64,000 bases of DNA. Source: Dongibacter bovis (GTDB taxonomy: Bacteria; Bacillota; Negativicutes; Selenomonadales; Selenomonadaceae). Every line of letters begins with the position of its first letter. The first letter of the stretch is position 1. Under the pieces are notes generated by a model, which had not been told where the DNA came from, made no database searches, and saw only the letters and a list, made by a program, of their open reading frames with translations. Shown here piece by piece: positions 18,353-26,252 of this stretch. The DNA lies in the NCBI GenBank assembly GCA_902763085.1, contig CACWQW010000003.1, positions 1 to 64,000 on the forward strand, given 5' to 3'. Position numbers and translations under genes: made by a program.

Positions 18353-19051
18353 TCATGTCGCCTCCTTGTCTGACGCTTCCGCCGCAGTACGCGCCTGCTG
18401 CAAGCGCGGTACAAGATATCGTTCGAGTTTTTCCTCAAGTTCATTGAGCTCATTGGAATCAAAGTCGTAGGTCACATCTGGAATGGAATGGACGCGTGCC
18501 TCGCCGAAAAACTCATCGCGATACATATTATAGTAGATCGTAACATCGCTTCCGTGGGAAAAATCGACGTAATCGATGATGATATAAGAGCCATTGTTAA
18601 TCTTCACTGGCTGCTGCGGGGTGATAAAGAGCTCATACCCTTCCAATGATGGCGGCAATCGTTTTGCGAACTCCCAATCACAGATTCCTTTTTTCAGGAT
18701 GAGGCTGCTGATGGTGTGCGGATTGAATTCCACCATATCCTTGAGCAGTTGTCCGAGATCCTTCTCGATTTTCTTTTCAAAAAGAGCGAGAGAACCGGTA
18801 ATATATTCGATGCGACAGAATTCGATGAATCCAACGCACACACGCAATTTATATTCGTGCGTTTCTTCATGGTAATATGCAGTAGCACTCCGATGCGCTG
18901 TGGGATTCTCATAGCGAAAGAGATCGTAGCGGTCATCAATCGGTTGACGGATGGCACGATATTGAAACCCATGGCATTCTTTCGGCAACGATTCGAAAAG
19001 GGAGCAATCCGCAAGAGCCGCTTCAATCTTCTCGATAGCTTCCTGATGCAA
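18353..19051 (-). CDS. Conserved-looking unknown protein
   Basis: I do not recognise this family. About 232 residues, acidic, with no signal peptide or membrane segment. It has aromatic-rich beta-like blocks (KLRVCVGFIEFCRIEY, SYIIIDYVDFSHGSDVTIYYNMY) and a Glu/Leu-rich helical C-terminus. A GTG at 19060 is possible, but the promoter upstream would leave it only about 9 bases of leader and no ribosome site. TTG 19051 has GAGGTG 6 bases ahead, so I prefer it. The gene ends directly against the GTG of the NdpA-like gene, implying a functional link to it. Confidence 0.75.
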   Translation of the reverse strand: MHQEAIEKIEAALADCSLFESLPKECHGFQYRAIRQPIDDRYDLFRYENPTAHRSATAYYHEETHEYKLRVCVGFIEFCRIEYITGSLALFEKKIEKDLGQLLKDMVEFNPHTISSLILKKGICDWEFAKRLPPSLEGYELFITPQQPVKINNGSYIIIDYVDFSHGSDVTIYYNMYRDEFFGEARVHSIPDVTYDFDSNELNELEEKLERYLVPRLQQARTAAEASDKEAT

Positions 19052-19075
19052 TGCAGTCACCTCACAGTATGTCCT

Positions 19076-19104
19076 ATTCTACCTCATCCCTCAGGGGAAT
19101 GCAA
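19076..19104 (-). promoter_or_regulatory. Promoter of the unknown gene / ndpA-like / ynbB-like transcript
   Basis: -35 TTGCAT (19099-19104), a 17-base spacer and -10 TAGAAT (19076-19081) on the minus strand, just downstream of the trmD terminator. The predicted start is near 19069. Confidence 0.7.
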
Positions 19105-19129
19105 TGAAAAGGGGCCCCAAGCGTTGTAT

Positions 19130-19164
19130 AGAAAAAGCGCAGCATCTTTCTCGCTGCTGCACTT
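19130..19164 (-). terminator. Terminator after trmD
   Basis: A 10-pair stem (AAGUGCAGCA with UGCUGCGCUU on the RNA, one G-U) with a 10-base loop, followed by UUUUC, 30 bases after the trmD stop. Confidence 0.8.
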
Positions 19165-19193
19165 TTCTCTTGCCGCCTGGAACTGCTGCTGAC

Positions 19194-19931
19194 TCAAGGT
19201 TCTTCATGATCTTGGAGAAAGCGTCGCTCTTTTTCCGTCAGAATGGCATTTTTCAGCAGGTCAGGACGGCAACGCTTCGTTGTAAGCAAGGCCTGCTGCC
19301 TGCGCCAGGCGCGTATTTTCGCATGATCGCCGGAGAGCAGGACATCCGGGACCTGCTTCCCCTCGAACTCTCGTGGCCGCGTGTACTGTGGAAAGCCGAG
19401 CAATCCTTCATAAAAGGAGTCGGTTGGCGCGGATTCCTCGTCGCCGAGGACACCCGGAATCATGCGGGAGACAGCATCGGTAATGACCATGGCAGGAAGT
19501 TCGCCGCCAGTCAGGACATAATCACCGATAGAGATCGCCTCGTCGGCGAGATCGTAGATACGGGCATCGAATCCTTCGTAATGGCCGCAGATAAAAATCA
19601 GCTGCTCGTATGTCGCTAGTTCCTTGGCTTTTGCCTGCGTGAACGTTGCGCCAGATGGGTCCATAATGAGAATGCGCCGTTGTTTTTCGTAGGCGGTCGT
19701 CTTCTCGAGAACATCCCGCACGGCTCGAACCATGGGCTCAGGCTTTAACACCATTCCCGCTCCACCGCCGAAGGGAGAATCGTCAACATGCTTGTGCTTA
19801 TCGAAAGAAAAATCGCGGAAATTTGTAAAAACCAGTTCAAGAAGCCCTTTTTTAACGGCGCGTTTCGTGATGCTGGCGCCGAAGGGGCCAGCAAACATCT
19901 CGGGGAACAGGGTGATATAATCAATCCGCAT
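19194..19931 (-). CDS. trmD: tRNA (guanine-N1)-methyltransferase
   Basis: Methylates G37 of tRNAs using S-adenosylmethionine, which prevents frameshifting. The 245-residue SPOUT protein shows DSPFGGGAGMVLKPEP, the knot motifs ICGHYEGFDAR and SIGDYVLTGGE, and the C-terminal KIRAWRRQQAL helix. ATG 19931 has GAGGAG 7 bases upstream, inside the end of rimM, overlapping it by 11 bases. It is the last gene of the ylxM-ffh cluster, before a terminator. Confidence 0.96.
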   Translation of the reverse strand: MRIDYITLFPEMFAGPFGASITKRAVKKGLLELVFTNFRDFSFDKHKHVDDSPFGGGAGMVLKPEPMVRAVRDVLEKTTAYEKQRRILIMDPSGATFTQAKAKELATYEQLIFICGHYEGFDARIYDLADEAISIGDYVLTGGELPAMVITDAVSRMIPGVLGDEESAPTDSFYEGLLGFPQYTRPREFEGKQVPDVLLSGDHAKIRAWRRQQALLTTKRCRPDLLKNAILTEKERRFLQDHEEP

Positions 19932-20466
19932 CAATAAGCTCCTCAGGCAATGCGACTACCATGCGTCCCTTTGGCAGATCAATCTCTTTCACGACGGACT
20001 TGAGTGCAGGAATCAAGACATCCTTGCCGTCAACGTCCTCCATCTGATAGACGTCATTGGCACCCGTACGGAGGACATTCGTGATCGTTCCCAATGGCAT
20101 CCCATGCTCGTCAACGACTTTTAGGCCGATGATATCAAAGGTGTAGTATTCCCCTTCCTTGAGGGGAACTGCATCCTCTCGCGCAACTGTGAGCATTCGT
20201 CCCGTCAACGCCATGGCGTCTTCACGCACGGGATATTCCCGGAATTTGAGCAAGATGAAGTTCTTATGATGACGGCAACTTTCGATGTGCAAGAGCTCAT
20301 CACCGACCGTCACTTCTTTCAGTTCTTGGAAACGCTCGGGAAAATCGGTCAGCGGGATGATCCGCATCTCTCCATGGATGCCTTGCGCAGCACCAACGCG
20401 ACCGATCGTGACGCGGTCGCTCTGGTGCTTCTTTTTCTCAGCCGCGGATGGCGATGATTTTATCAT
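19921..20466 (-). CDS. rimM: Ribosome maturation factor RimM
   Basis: 30S assembly factor that binds S19. About 181 residues: an N-terminal beta-barrel (VTIGRVGAAQGIHGEMRI) and a C-terminal PRC-barrel-like domain (YYTFDIIGLKVVDEHG to VLIPALKSVVKEID). The start is uncertain. ATG 20466 lies inside the end of the YlqD frame, with only a close GGTGG before it; no better-placed start exists ahead of the conserved VTIGR. It sits between ylqD and trmD, the standard neighbourhood. Confidence 0.92.
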   Translation of the reverse strand: MIKSSPSAAEKKKHQSDRVTIGRVGAAQGIHGEMRIIPLTDFPERFQELKEVTVGDELLHIESCRHHKNFILLKFREYPVREDAMALTGRMLTVAREDAVPLKEGEYYTFDIIGLKVVDEHGMPLGTITNVLRTGANDVYQMEDVDGKDVLIPALKSVVKEIDLPKGRMVVALPEELIDAD

Positions 20467-20860
20467 CTTCCACCAGCACTTCCACATTCATGAGTTCGCG
20501 CATATCGTCACCGATGTGCACTTCCACCTGGCGCTCTAATGTCCCTTGCACGATCTCAGCGCCGATCGCGAGTTTCTCCATGTCTTCTTTCCTTTTCGTC
20601 GTTTCTGCACGAAAGGCGAGGCGCTTCTGACGCTCTTCCCCAAATTGCGCCTCGATGGCCTGTGCGCGATGCATGCTCTCAGGGGTTGGCTCCGCCGGCG
20701 TGTTTCCCTGCAACACACGTTTTTCCTGGATGCTAAGCTGCTGTAGCTCGAGGTCGACGCGAGAAAGATTGTCTTCCAGCTCTTTCAGGATCTTTGCCTT
20801 CAAGGCTTCGGTTAACTTTGCCTTCACCGTGACCGGCATTTTGAGCGAAATGCTGTCCAT
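20438..20860 (-). CDS. YlqD-family protein
   Basis: Small protein (140 residues) of the YlqD type found between khpA and rimM in Firmicutes; its function is not known. An N-terminal segment (DSISLKMPVTVKAKL) leads into a long Lys/Glu/Gln-rich helix, probably coiled coil (about residues 12-95), and then a beta-rich tail (GAEIVQGTLERQVEVHIGDD). ATG 20860 has AGGAGG 7 bases upstream. The frame overlaps rimM by 29 bases. Confidence 0.85.
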   Translation of the reverse strand: MDSISLKMPVTVKAKLTEALKAKILKELEDNLSRVDLELQQLSIQEKRVLQGNTPAEPTPESMHRAQAIEAQFGEERQKRLAFRAETTKRKEDMEKLAIGAEIVQGTLERQVEVHIGDDMRELMNVEVLVEDDKIIAIRG

Positions 20861-20886
20861 TTTATTTCCTCCTAAACGAACGAAAC

Positions 20887-20935
20887 GAAAAAGAAAATGC
20901 GGCAGAGAGACTCTCAAAGGGTCTCCGCCGCATTT
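20887..20935 (-). terminator. Hairpin between khpA and ylqD, probable terminator
   Basis: Long stem built from AAATGCGGC / GCCGCATTT with an inner GAGACTC/GGGTCTC part. It is followed on the minus strand by TTTTCTTTTTCG and begins right after the khpA stop. The ylqD ribosome site follows within 20 bases, so the last three genes depend on read-through or processing. Confidence 0.75.
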
Positions 20936-20936
20936 C

Positions 20937-21164
20937 TTAGATAATCTCAACCGTGACTTTTTTTTCTTCGCGAGTAGCAGCGGCTTTTACGACAGTGCGC
21001 ATCGCCTTGGCAATACGCCCCTGCTTGCCAATGACTTTCCCCATATCATCTTCAGCGACATGAAGGCGGAGGACCGTGTGACGATCCTCGTCTGATTCCT
21101 CCACGTGAACCTGCTCAGGATGATCGACCAAAGCCTTAGCAATCATTTCAACAATCTCTTTCAT
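20937..21164 (-). CDS. khpA: KH-domain RNA-binding protein KhpA
   Basis: A 75-residue single KH domain; the GxxG loop is in DDMGKVIGKQGRIAKAMR (about residues 40-57). The family binds RNA with its partner KhpB and affects cell-division and envelope genes in Gram-positives. It is located between rpsP and rimM as in Bacillus (ylqC). A strong hairpin follows its stop. Confidence 0.93.
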   Translation of the reverse strand: MKEIVEMIAKALVDHPEQVHVEESDEDRHTVLRLHVAEDDMGKVIGKQGRIAKAMRTVVKAAATREEKKVTVEII

Positions 21165-21193
21165 GCTGATGCCTCTTTCTGCTTGGGAAAGGC

Positions 21194-21463
21194 TTAGTGC
21201 TTCTTGCTCTCTGCGAATTTAGCGATAATCCCCTGCTGGCTCAGCAGAGACTTGACGGTATCAGTCGGCTGAGCACCTTTGCTCATCCAATCGAGCACTT
21301 TCTCTTCGTCGACCTTGACAACAGCCGGCGTCTGAGACGGGTCATAGTTGCCCAGGATCTCGATGAAACGACCATCACGCGGTGCGCGGGAATCTGCAAC
21401 AACGATGCGATAGAACGGATTCTTCTTTGCACCCTGACGATTCAAGCGAATCTTAACTGACAT
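21194..21463 (-). CDS. rpsP: 30S ribosomal protein S16
   Basis: An 89-residue S16. The family start [24 protein letters not shown] is read in frame, then [13 protein letters not shown] and a helical C-terminus ending in a Lys/His tail. It lies 29 bases after ffh and 29 bases before khpA, in the standard ffh-rpsP-khpA order. Confidence 0.97.
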   Translation of the reverse strand: MSVKIRLNRQGAKKNPFYRIVVADSRAPRDGRFIEILGNYDPSQTPAVVKVDEEKVLDWMSKGAQPTDTVKSLLSQQGIIAKFAESKKH

Positions 21464-21492
21464 GAAACTTCACCTCCTTCAATGGGATATTA

Positions 21493-22890
21493 TCAATGAA
21501 AGAATGGGAGCTTTCCACCGAGGCCGCCAAGGCCACCGAGGTTCCCAAGACCACCAAGATTAGGAAGTCCCTTCTTGCCGCCCCGCATCTTTTTCATTTT
21601 CTTCATCATTTTTTTCATCTCGCCGAATTGCTTCAGCAGCTTATTGACATCCTGAACGTGCGTGCCGGATCCCATCGCAATGCGCTTGCGGCGACTGCCG
21701 TTGATGATGGAGATATCCGCACGCTCTTTCGGTGTCATGGATCGGATGATGGCCTCGATACGGCGCATCTCCTTGCCATCTAGGTCGATATCTTGACCAG
21801 CAAGCTGCTTCTTCAACCCGCCCATCCCCGGTATCATGCCGAGGATGTTCTCGAGAGAACCAAGTTTCTTGACCTGCTGCATCTGTGCGAGGAAATCATC
21901 CAACGTGAATTCGTCTTTGCGCAGCTTCTTGGCCATCTTCTTGGCTTCTGCTTCATCGAAGGTCTGTTGCGCTTTCTCCACAAGGCTCAGTACATCGCCC
22001 ATGCCGAGGATACGTGAAGCCATACGGTCCGGATGGAACGGCTCCAATGGATCGAGCTTCTCTCCCATACCGACGAACTTGATGGGAACGCCCGTCACGG
22101 CCTTAATGGAAAGCGCAGCACCACCGCGTGCATCGCCGTCGAGTTTCGTCATGACGACACCGTCGAGGCCGAGCTTCTCATGGAAACTCTGCGCTACGTT
22201 TACCGCTTCCTGGCCAGTCATGGCATCGACGACGAGAAGGATCTCGTGGGGCTGTACGGCTCTCTTGATGTCCTGGAGCTCTTCCATGAGCTTTTCGTCG
22301 ACCTGAAGGCGTCCAGCCGTATCGATGATGATGACATCGTTCAGGTGAGACGATGCAAAGCCCCGGGCTTCCTTGGCAATCGTGACTGCATCCGTCCCCG
22401 GTGCCATCTTGAACACTGGCAGTCCGAGCGAATCGCCGATCACTTCCAACTGCTTGACCGCAGCAGGACGGTAGATATCATCTGCGACAAGCAGAGGTCG
22501 CTTCCCTTGGCGTTTGAGGGCCAGGGCGAGTTTGCCTGCCGAAGTCGTTTTACCAGCGCCCTGTAGGCCGACCATCATAATGATGGTCGGTGGTTGGGAG
22601 CTCATGTTGATGCGGCTCTGCGTCCCACCCATGAGTGACGTGAGCTCTTCATCGACAATCTTGATGACCACTTGGGCGGGCGTGAGCGTCTCAAGAACAT
22701 CCTGACCAATCGCACGTGCTTTGACCGTTTTGATAAAATTCTTGACGACCTTAAAATTCACATCGGCTTCCAGGAGTGCCATCCGCACTTCCCGCATTGC
22801 CTCGTTGACGTCATCTTCCGTCAGTTTGCCGTGGCCGCGTAATTTCTTGAATGTCTGCTGCAATCTGTCAGACAAACTTTCAAAAATCAA
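21493..22890 (-). CDS. ffh: Signal recognition particle protein Ffh
   Basis: SRP54 GTPase, which targets nascent membrane and secreted proteins with 4.5S RNA and FtsY. It has 465 residues: an N-domain helical bundle, a G-domain with GLQGAGKTTS, DTAGR and TKLDGDARGG, and a Met-rich M domain (IPGMGG, RRKRIAMGSG). An unusual C-terminal tail repeats Gly-Gly-Leu-Gly units before KLPFFH. The start is TTG 22890: AGGAGG lies 7 bases upstream and the codon overlaps the ylxM stop as TTGA. Longer in-frame starts lie inside ylxM and are not family-like. Confidence 0.96.
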   Translation of the reverse strand: MIFESLSDRLQQTFKKLRGHGKLTEDDVNEAMREVRMALLEADVNFKVVKNFIKTVKARAIGQDVLETLTPAQVVIKIVDEELTSLMGGTQSRINMSSQPPTIIMMVGLQGAGKTTSAGKLALALKRQGKRPLLVADDIYRPAAVKQLEVIGDSLGLPVFKMAPGTDAVTIAKEARGFASSHLNDVIIIDTAGRLQVDEKLMEELQDIKRAVQPHEILLVVDAMTGQEAVNVAQSFHEKLGLDGVVMTKLDGDARGGAALSIKAVTGVPIKFVGMGEKLDPLEPFHPDRMASRILGMGDVLSLVEKAQQTFDEAEAKKMAKKLRKDEFTLDDFLAQMQQVKKLGSLENILGMIPGMGGLKKQLAGQDIDLDGKEMRRIEAIIRSMTPKERADISIINGSRRKRIAMGSGTHVQDVNKLLKQFGEMKKMMKKMKKMRGGKKGLPNLGGLGNLGGLGGLGGKLPFFH

Positions 22891-23243
22891 TGGATGTCCT
22901 CCTCTCGACCAAGAAATGGGGCAAGCGCTTCTATCATGGGCGAAAGCTCCTGACAATCGTGTTCTGCCTGGAGGCGTTTGAGGCCTGCACACACCTCGTT
23001 CAATACCTGACGTTCCTTACGATACCGTTTGACGAGCTGAAGTTTGTCATCATAAGACTGCATCGTCTTGACCGAACGATGGATATTGTCGTAGACCGCC
23101 TGCCGCGAAATCTTGAGTTCTTCTCCAATCTCAGAGAGCGATAGGTCATCATAGAGATGAAGCCGCAGGCAGGATTGCTGTTTCGGCGTAAGCAAGGCCC
23201 CGTAGAAATCAAAGAGGTCAGAAAGATAAAGGAATTGTTCCAT
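22887..23243 (-). CDS. ylxM: YlxM-family helix-turn-helix protein
   Basis: SRP-associated regulator candidate of 118 residues with a sigma-70 region 4-like helix-turn-helix: LTPKQQSCLRLHLYDDLSLSEIGEELKISRQAVYDNI (about residues 18-54, shown in parts: LSLSEIGEEL, SRQAVYDNI). YlxM precedes ffh in Firmicutes and mycoplasmas. The start is ATG 23243 with GGGTGG 5 bases upstream; a GTG three codons earlier lies in that site. It overlaps the ffh TTG by four bases. Confidence 0.9.
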   Translation of the reverse strand: MEQFLYLSDLFDFYGALLTPKQQSCLRLHLYDDLSLSEIGEELKISRQAVYDNIHRSVKTMQSYDDKLQLVKRYRKERQVLNEVCAGLKRLQAEHDCQELSPMIEALAPFLGREEDIH

Positions 23244-23279
23244 ACCGACCACCCATCATCACTTGAAGCGTCAAGGCTT

Positions 23280-23330
23280 TTCCCTTGACATAGCGTATTA
23301 TACGCAACCCCAATCTGTTTGTCAAGGGAA
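23280..23330 (-). promoter_or_regulatory. Consensus promoter of the ylxM-ffh operon with inverted repeat
   Basis: Perfect consensus promoter on the minus strand: -35 TTGACA (23320-23325), 17 bases, -10 TATAAT (23297-23302). An 11-base inverted repeat TTCCCTTGACA / TGTCAAGGGAA (23280-23290 and 23320-23330) flanks the -10. A further hairpin GTCAAGG/CCTTGAC falls in the 5' leader. It lies 14 bases after the upstream carboxypeptidase stop. Confidence 0.88.
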
Positions 23331-23338
23331 TTTCCTTG

Positions 23339-24211
23339 TCAGGAGTTATTTTCAACGATTTGTGAAAAGCCATAATCAAGCAGGGCGGCTGCCTCGACAA
23401 AACGGCTCTCATCGTCATCAGAGTGCATGACGACGACGATGAGTTCATGGCCGTTCCTGTCAGCAGCTGCCGTCAAGCAGCCGCGCGCTGCGTTTGTCCA
23501 GCCTGTCTTCCCGCCGACGATGCCATCGTAAGTATCGAGGAGCTCGTTCGTATTGACGCAGTATTCCACACGTCCTGCCGGACGGATGTAATAGATATTG
23601 CTCTCCTTCGTGCTGACGATCTTCCGGAAGATCTTGTTTTGAAAGACTGCTTGCGCCAATCGCTCCATATCCCGTGCGGTAGAATAATGGGCAGGATCCG
23701 GCATGCCATTCGCATTGACGAAATGGGTATTGCTCATGCCAAGCGATGCCGCCTGGCGATTCATGCGCTCGGCAAAGTAATCGATGTCGCCGCCTCCCAG
23801 CGCCTCCCCGACGGCCGTCGCCGCTCCGTTATCGGAAATCAGCATCATCTGTGTGAGCAGATCCTGCATGCGCACTTGATCGCCGGGGTGCATCCGCGTG
23901 GATTCCACATCGGCAGCATTGGGGCTGACCTCGACGACACTGCCGAGACGGCCGCTTTCGATTGCCAGCAGGCAGGTCATGATCTTTGTCATGCTCGCCG
24001 GATATTCCCGTTGATCGGCATTCTTTTCGTAGAGGACGCGCCCAGATCCCGTATCGACGACAATGGCCGCATCTGCCGTGACTTCCGGTGGCGTAGCGGC
24101 CAATGCGGTTGCCCCTGTGCAAAAAGAGACGACGAGCAGGATAATGATGGCGCACCAACATAAATGATGATCTCGTATAGCGATGCGGCGGTGAATCTGA
24201 TGAAATAACAA
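23339..24211 (-). CDS. D-alanyl-D-alanine carboxypeptidase (penicillin-binding protein, DacF type)
   Basis: Trims the terminal D-Ala of peptidoglycan stem peptides outside the membrane. About 290 residues. The signal peptide has a basic start, a hydrophobic stretch CAIIILLVVSF and a likely cut after ATALA. The active-site triad is complete: SMTK (about 73-76), SDN (126-128) and KTG (235-237). The protein stops shortly after the transpeptidase domain, so it lacks the C-terminal domain and amphipathic anchor of PBP5. The start is TTG 24211 with GGGGG 7 bases upstream; that site is the 3' arm of a terminator hairpin from the gene before it. No in-frame ATG exists before the signal peptide. Confidence 0.9.
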   Translation of the reverse strand: MLFHQIHRRIAIRDHHLCWCAIIILLVVSFCTGATALAATPPEVTADAAIVVDTGSGRVLYEKNADQREYPASMTKIMTCLLAIESGRLGSVVEVSPNAADVESTRMHPGDQVRMQDLLTQMMLISDNGAATAVGEALGGGDIDYFAERMNRQAASLGMSNTHFVNANGMPDPAHYSTARDMERLAQAVFQNKIFRKIVSTKESNIYYIRPAGRVEYCVNTNELLDTYDGIVGGKTGWTNAARGCLTAAADRNGHELIVVVMHSDDDESRFVEAAALLDYGFSQIVENNS

Positions 24212-24264
24212 AGAAAAACCCCCTTGCCTGATGCATACAGCGAAAGTATACAACAGGCAAGGGG
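24212..24264 (-). terminator. Terminator overlapping the carboxypeptidase ribosome site
   Basis: Perfect 11-base stem CCCCTTGCCTG / CAGGCAAGGGG (24220-24264) with a further ATAC/GTAT pairing inside, followed on the minus strand by TTTTTCTTTG. It begins 11 bases after the stop of the preceding gene, and its 3' arm is the only Shine-Dalgarno-like sequence for the next gene. Confidence 0.85.
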
Positions 24265-24274
24265 CTGTGTCCAA

Positions 24275-24664
24275 TCATTTATCCTCTTTCTTGTCGAACT
24301 CCTGCGCATTCCGGTAGTCGTAGATGACGCCGTACTGCAGCCAACTGTCGATCGAGGCAATGAGAATATTCATGATGGTATGGGCGCTGAGATTGAAGTT
24401 ACTGATCTCGCAGATCAAGATCTTTTCCTGGGTCTTGATGTGACAGAACTCCACGCGGATCTCATACGGACGGAAGGTCAGCAGATACTCGTTTGATGTG
24501 CTCTTCTCCTTGAGCATCATGTGCTTGAGATCGCCCGGCTGTACAGGAACGAAACCGAATTGCTGGACGCGTTCGATGAGCTGTGGCTCCGTATCTTTGT
24601 GGAAGTGCGCATTGATCTCGTCGCGTTTCTTTTCAAGCTCTGCGAAGACCGGGAAAATAATCAT
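24275..24664 (-). CDS. Unknown small cytoplasmic protein
   Basis: A 129-residue protein of no family I recognise. A charged N-terminal helix (ELEKKRDEINAHFHKD) is followed by beta-like stretches (EYLLTFRPYEIRVEFCHI, KILICEISNFN) and an Asp/Lys-rich tail. No signal peptide. ATG 24664 has GAGAGGAG 7 bases upstream. It follows the symporter gene by 27 bases with no terminator between, so both are probably on one transcript, ended by the strong hairpin after this gene. Confidence 0.75.
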   Translation of the reverse strand: MIIFPVFAELEKKRDEINAHFHKDTEPQLIERVQQFGFVPVQPGDLKHMMLKEKSTSNEYLLTFRPYEIRVEFCHIKTQEKILICEISNFNLSAHTIMNILIASIDSWLQYGVIYDYRNAQEFDKKEDK

Positions 24665-24691
24665 GATAAGACTCCTCTCATCTTTTAGGGT

Positions 24692-26146
24692 TTATCTCAT
24701 GCTGCGCTCGTAAGCCTCAGCAGGGACTTCGATTGGCTCTGTCTGATAATCAATCTGTTCGCCTAATTTCTCATGCGCGACCACGTTCTCCTCGTAGTCG
24801 AAGCATTCTTTGGCAATGTCCTTGTTGAGCCACAACAGGCAGATCAGGTTGGGGATGATCATCAGGCCGTTCATCGTATCGGAAAAATTCCATACAACCT
24901 CGAGCGTCGTCGTCGCTCCGATAAACGTGACGAGCGAGAAGACGATGCGATAGGCCATGATGGCTGGGCGTTTCTTGATAAGATATTCCAGCGCTTTCTC
25001 TCCGTAATATTCCCAGCCGAGGATCGTGGAAAACGCGAAGAGAGAAATGGCAACTGAGATGATGAGCTTCCCATAGTCACCAAAGACGGTGGAAAATGCT
25101 AGGATCGTCAGTTGCACGCCGGAAACGAGTTTCCCGGTAGCGGGATCGACTGTGCCGAGCATTCCTGAAGAAGCGATGACGAGTCCGGTCAGCATGCAGA
25201 TGATCATGGTGTCGAAAAAGGTGCCGGTCATGTTGACATAGCCTTGGCGGGAAGCATGATCTGTGCGAGCAGCCGCAGCCGCAATCGGTGCAGATCCGAG
25301 GCCGGCCTCATTGGAGAAGACACCACGCGCGACGCCCCAGCGCATGGAAGTGAGGATGGAAGCGACGATGGAGCCGCCGACGCCACCGGCAACGGAGTCC
25401 AGGGAAAACGCCATGCGCAGCATCTCCATAATACCGGCAGGTACAGCAGCGAAATTGACGATGATGACAAAAACAGAAGCGATGAAATAGAATGCAGCCA
25501 TCGCTGGCACCACGATGCTGGATACGAGTCCGATCCTACGGATGCCGCGGATGAGAACACTGATGGCAAGGAGCGTGATGATGCCGCCGACGAGCCAAGT
25601 CGGGACCGCATAACTGGAATGAAGCGCAGCTGCGATAGAATTCGCCTGTGTCATATTGCCGATGCCAAAGGATGCCAAAACAACGAAAACAGAAAAGAGG
25701 AACGCCAGAAAACGGCCGAATCCGTTATGGATGCCATTCTTCATCGCGTACATAGGGCCGCCCGCCATCTCCCCCACGCTGTTGGTCTCACGATACTTAA
25801 CAGCGAGAACAGACTCTCCATATTTCGTCGAGAGCCCGAATGCTGCGGAAATCCACATCCACACAAGCGCACCAGGGCCGCCCAGGACCATGGCTGTCGC
25901 AACGCCGACGATGTTGCCCGTGCCGATGGTCGCAGAAAGTGCTGTCATCAATGATTGGAACGGCGAGATATCTCCAGCATGATTGTCTCGTCGAGAGAAT
26001 ACCATGCGAACCGCATAGCCGAGATTCCGCCATGGCAGGAACCGCAAGCGAATCGTCAAGAAAATTCCCGTACCAACAAGGAGCACAAGCATGACCGGCC
26101 CCCAGACAAAGTTATTGACTGCAGTGAGGATTGCCGATACATCCAT
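24692..26146 (-). CDS. Alanine/glycine:sodium symporter (AGCS family)
   Basis: Inner-membrane amino acid importer, 484 residues with about ten hydrophobic segments. Family hallmarks: FQSLMTALSATIGTGNIVGVA (read as SATIGTGNIVGVATA), GGPGALVWMW, AGGPMYAM, RGVFSNEAGLGSAPIAAAAA and a later WEYYGEKALEYL. The C-terminal cytoplasmic tail (about 30 residues) is acidic. The start is ATG 26146 with GGGAGG 8 bases upstream. A promoter and a terminator hairpin lie in its leader, so it is probably attenuated. Alanine or glycine specificity cannot be decided by eye. Confidence 0.93.
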   Translation of the reverse strand: MDVSAILTAVNNFVWGPVMLVLLVGTGIFLTIRLRFLPWRNLGYAVRMVFSRRDNHAGDISPFQSLMTALSATIGTGNIVGVATAMVLGGPGALVWMWISAAFGLSTKYGESVLAVKYRETNSVGEMAGGPMYAMKNGIHNGFGRFLAFLFSVFVVLASFGIGNMTQANSIAAALHSSYAVPTWLVGGIITLLAISVLIRGIRRIGLVSSIVVPAMAAFYFIASVFVIIVNFAAVPAGIMEMLRMAFSLDSVAGGVGGSIVASILTSMRWGVARGVFSNEAGLGSAPIAAAAARTDHASRQGYVNMTGTFFDTMIICMLTGLVIASSGMLGTVDPATGKLVSGVQLTILAFSTVFGDYGKLIISVAISLFAFSTILGWEYYGEKALEYLIKKRPAIMAYRIVFSLVTFIGATTTLEVVWNFSDTMNGLMIIPNLICLLWLNKDIAKECFDYEENVVAHEKLGEQIDYQTEPIEVPAEAYERSMR

Positions 26147-26183
26147 AAAATCCGCCTCCCATTCTTACGATAGAGCCACTCCT

Positions 26184-26248
26184 ATAACAAAACGAGAAGC
26201 AGCCTTGCTTTTGAATGCAAAATCACCCTCAAGCAACGCTGCTTTTCT
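26184..26248 (-). terminator. Leader terminator (attenuator) of the symporter gene
   Basis: Stem of GAAAAGCAGC with GCUGCUUCUC (one mismatch), extended by an inner UUGCUU/AAGCAA pairing, followed by GUUUUGUUAU. It starts within a few bases of the predicted transcription start and ends 37 bases before the start codon. Its place makes it a leader structure and not the end of another gene. Confidence 0.7.
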
Positions 26249-26252
26249 TAAT

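Noticed and set aside
26147-26246. Glycine riboswitch ahead of the symporter
   Set aside because: Only about 100 bases are available and the conserved glycine aptamer core is not visible.
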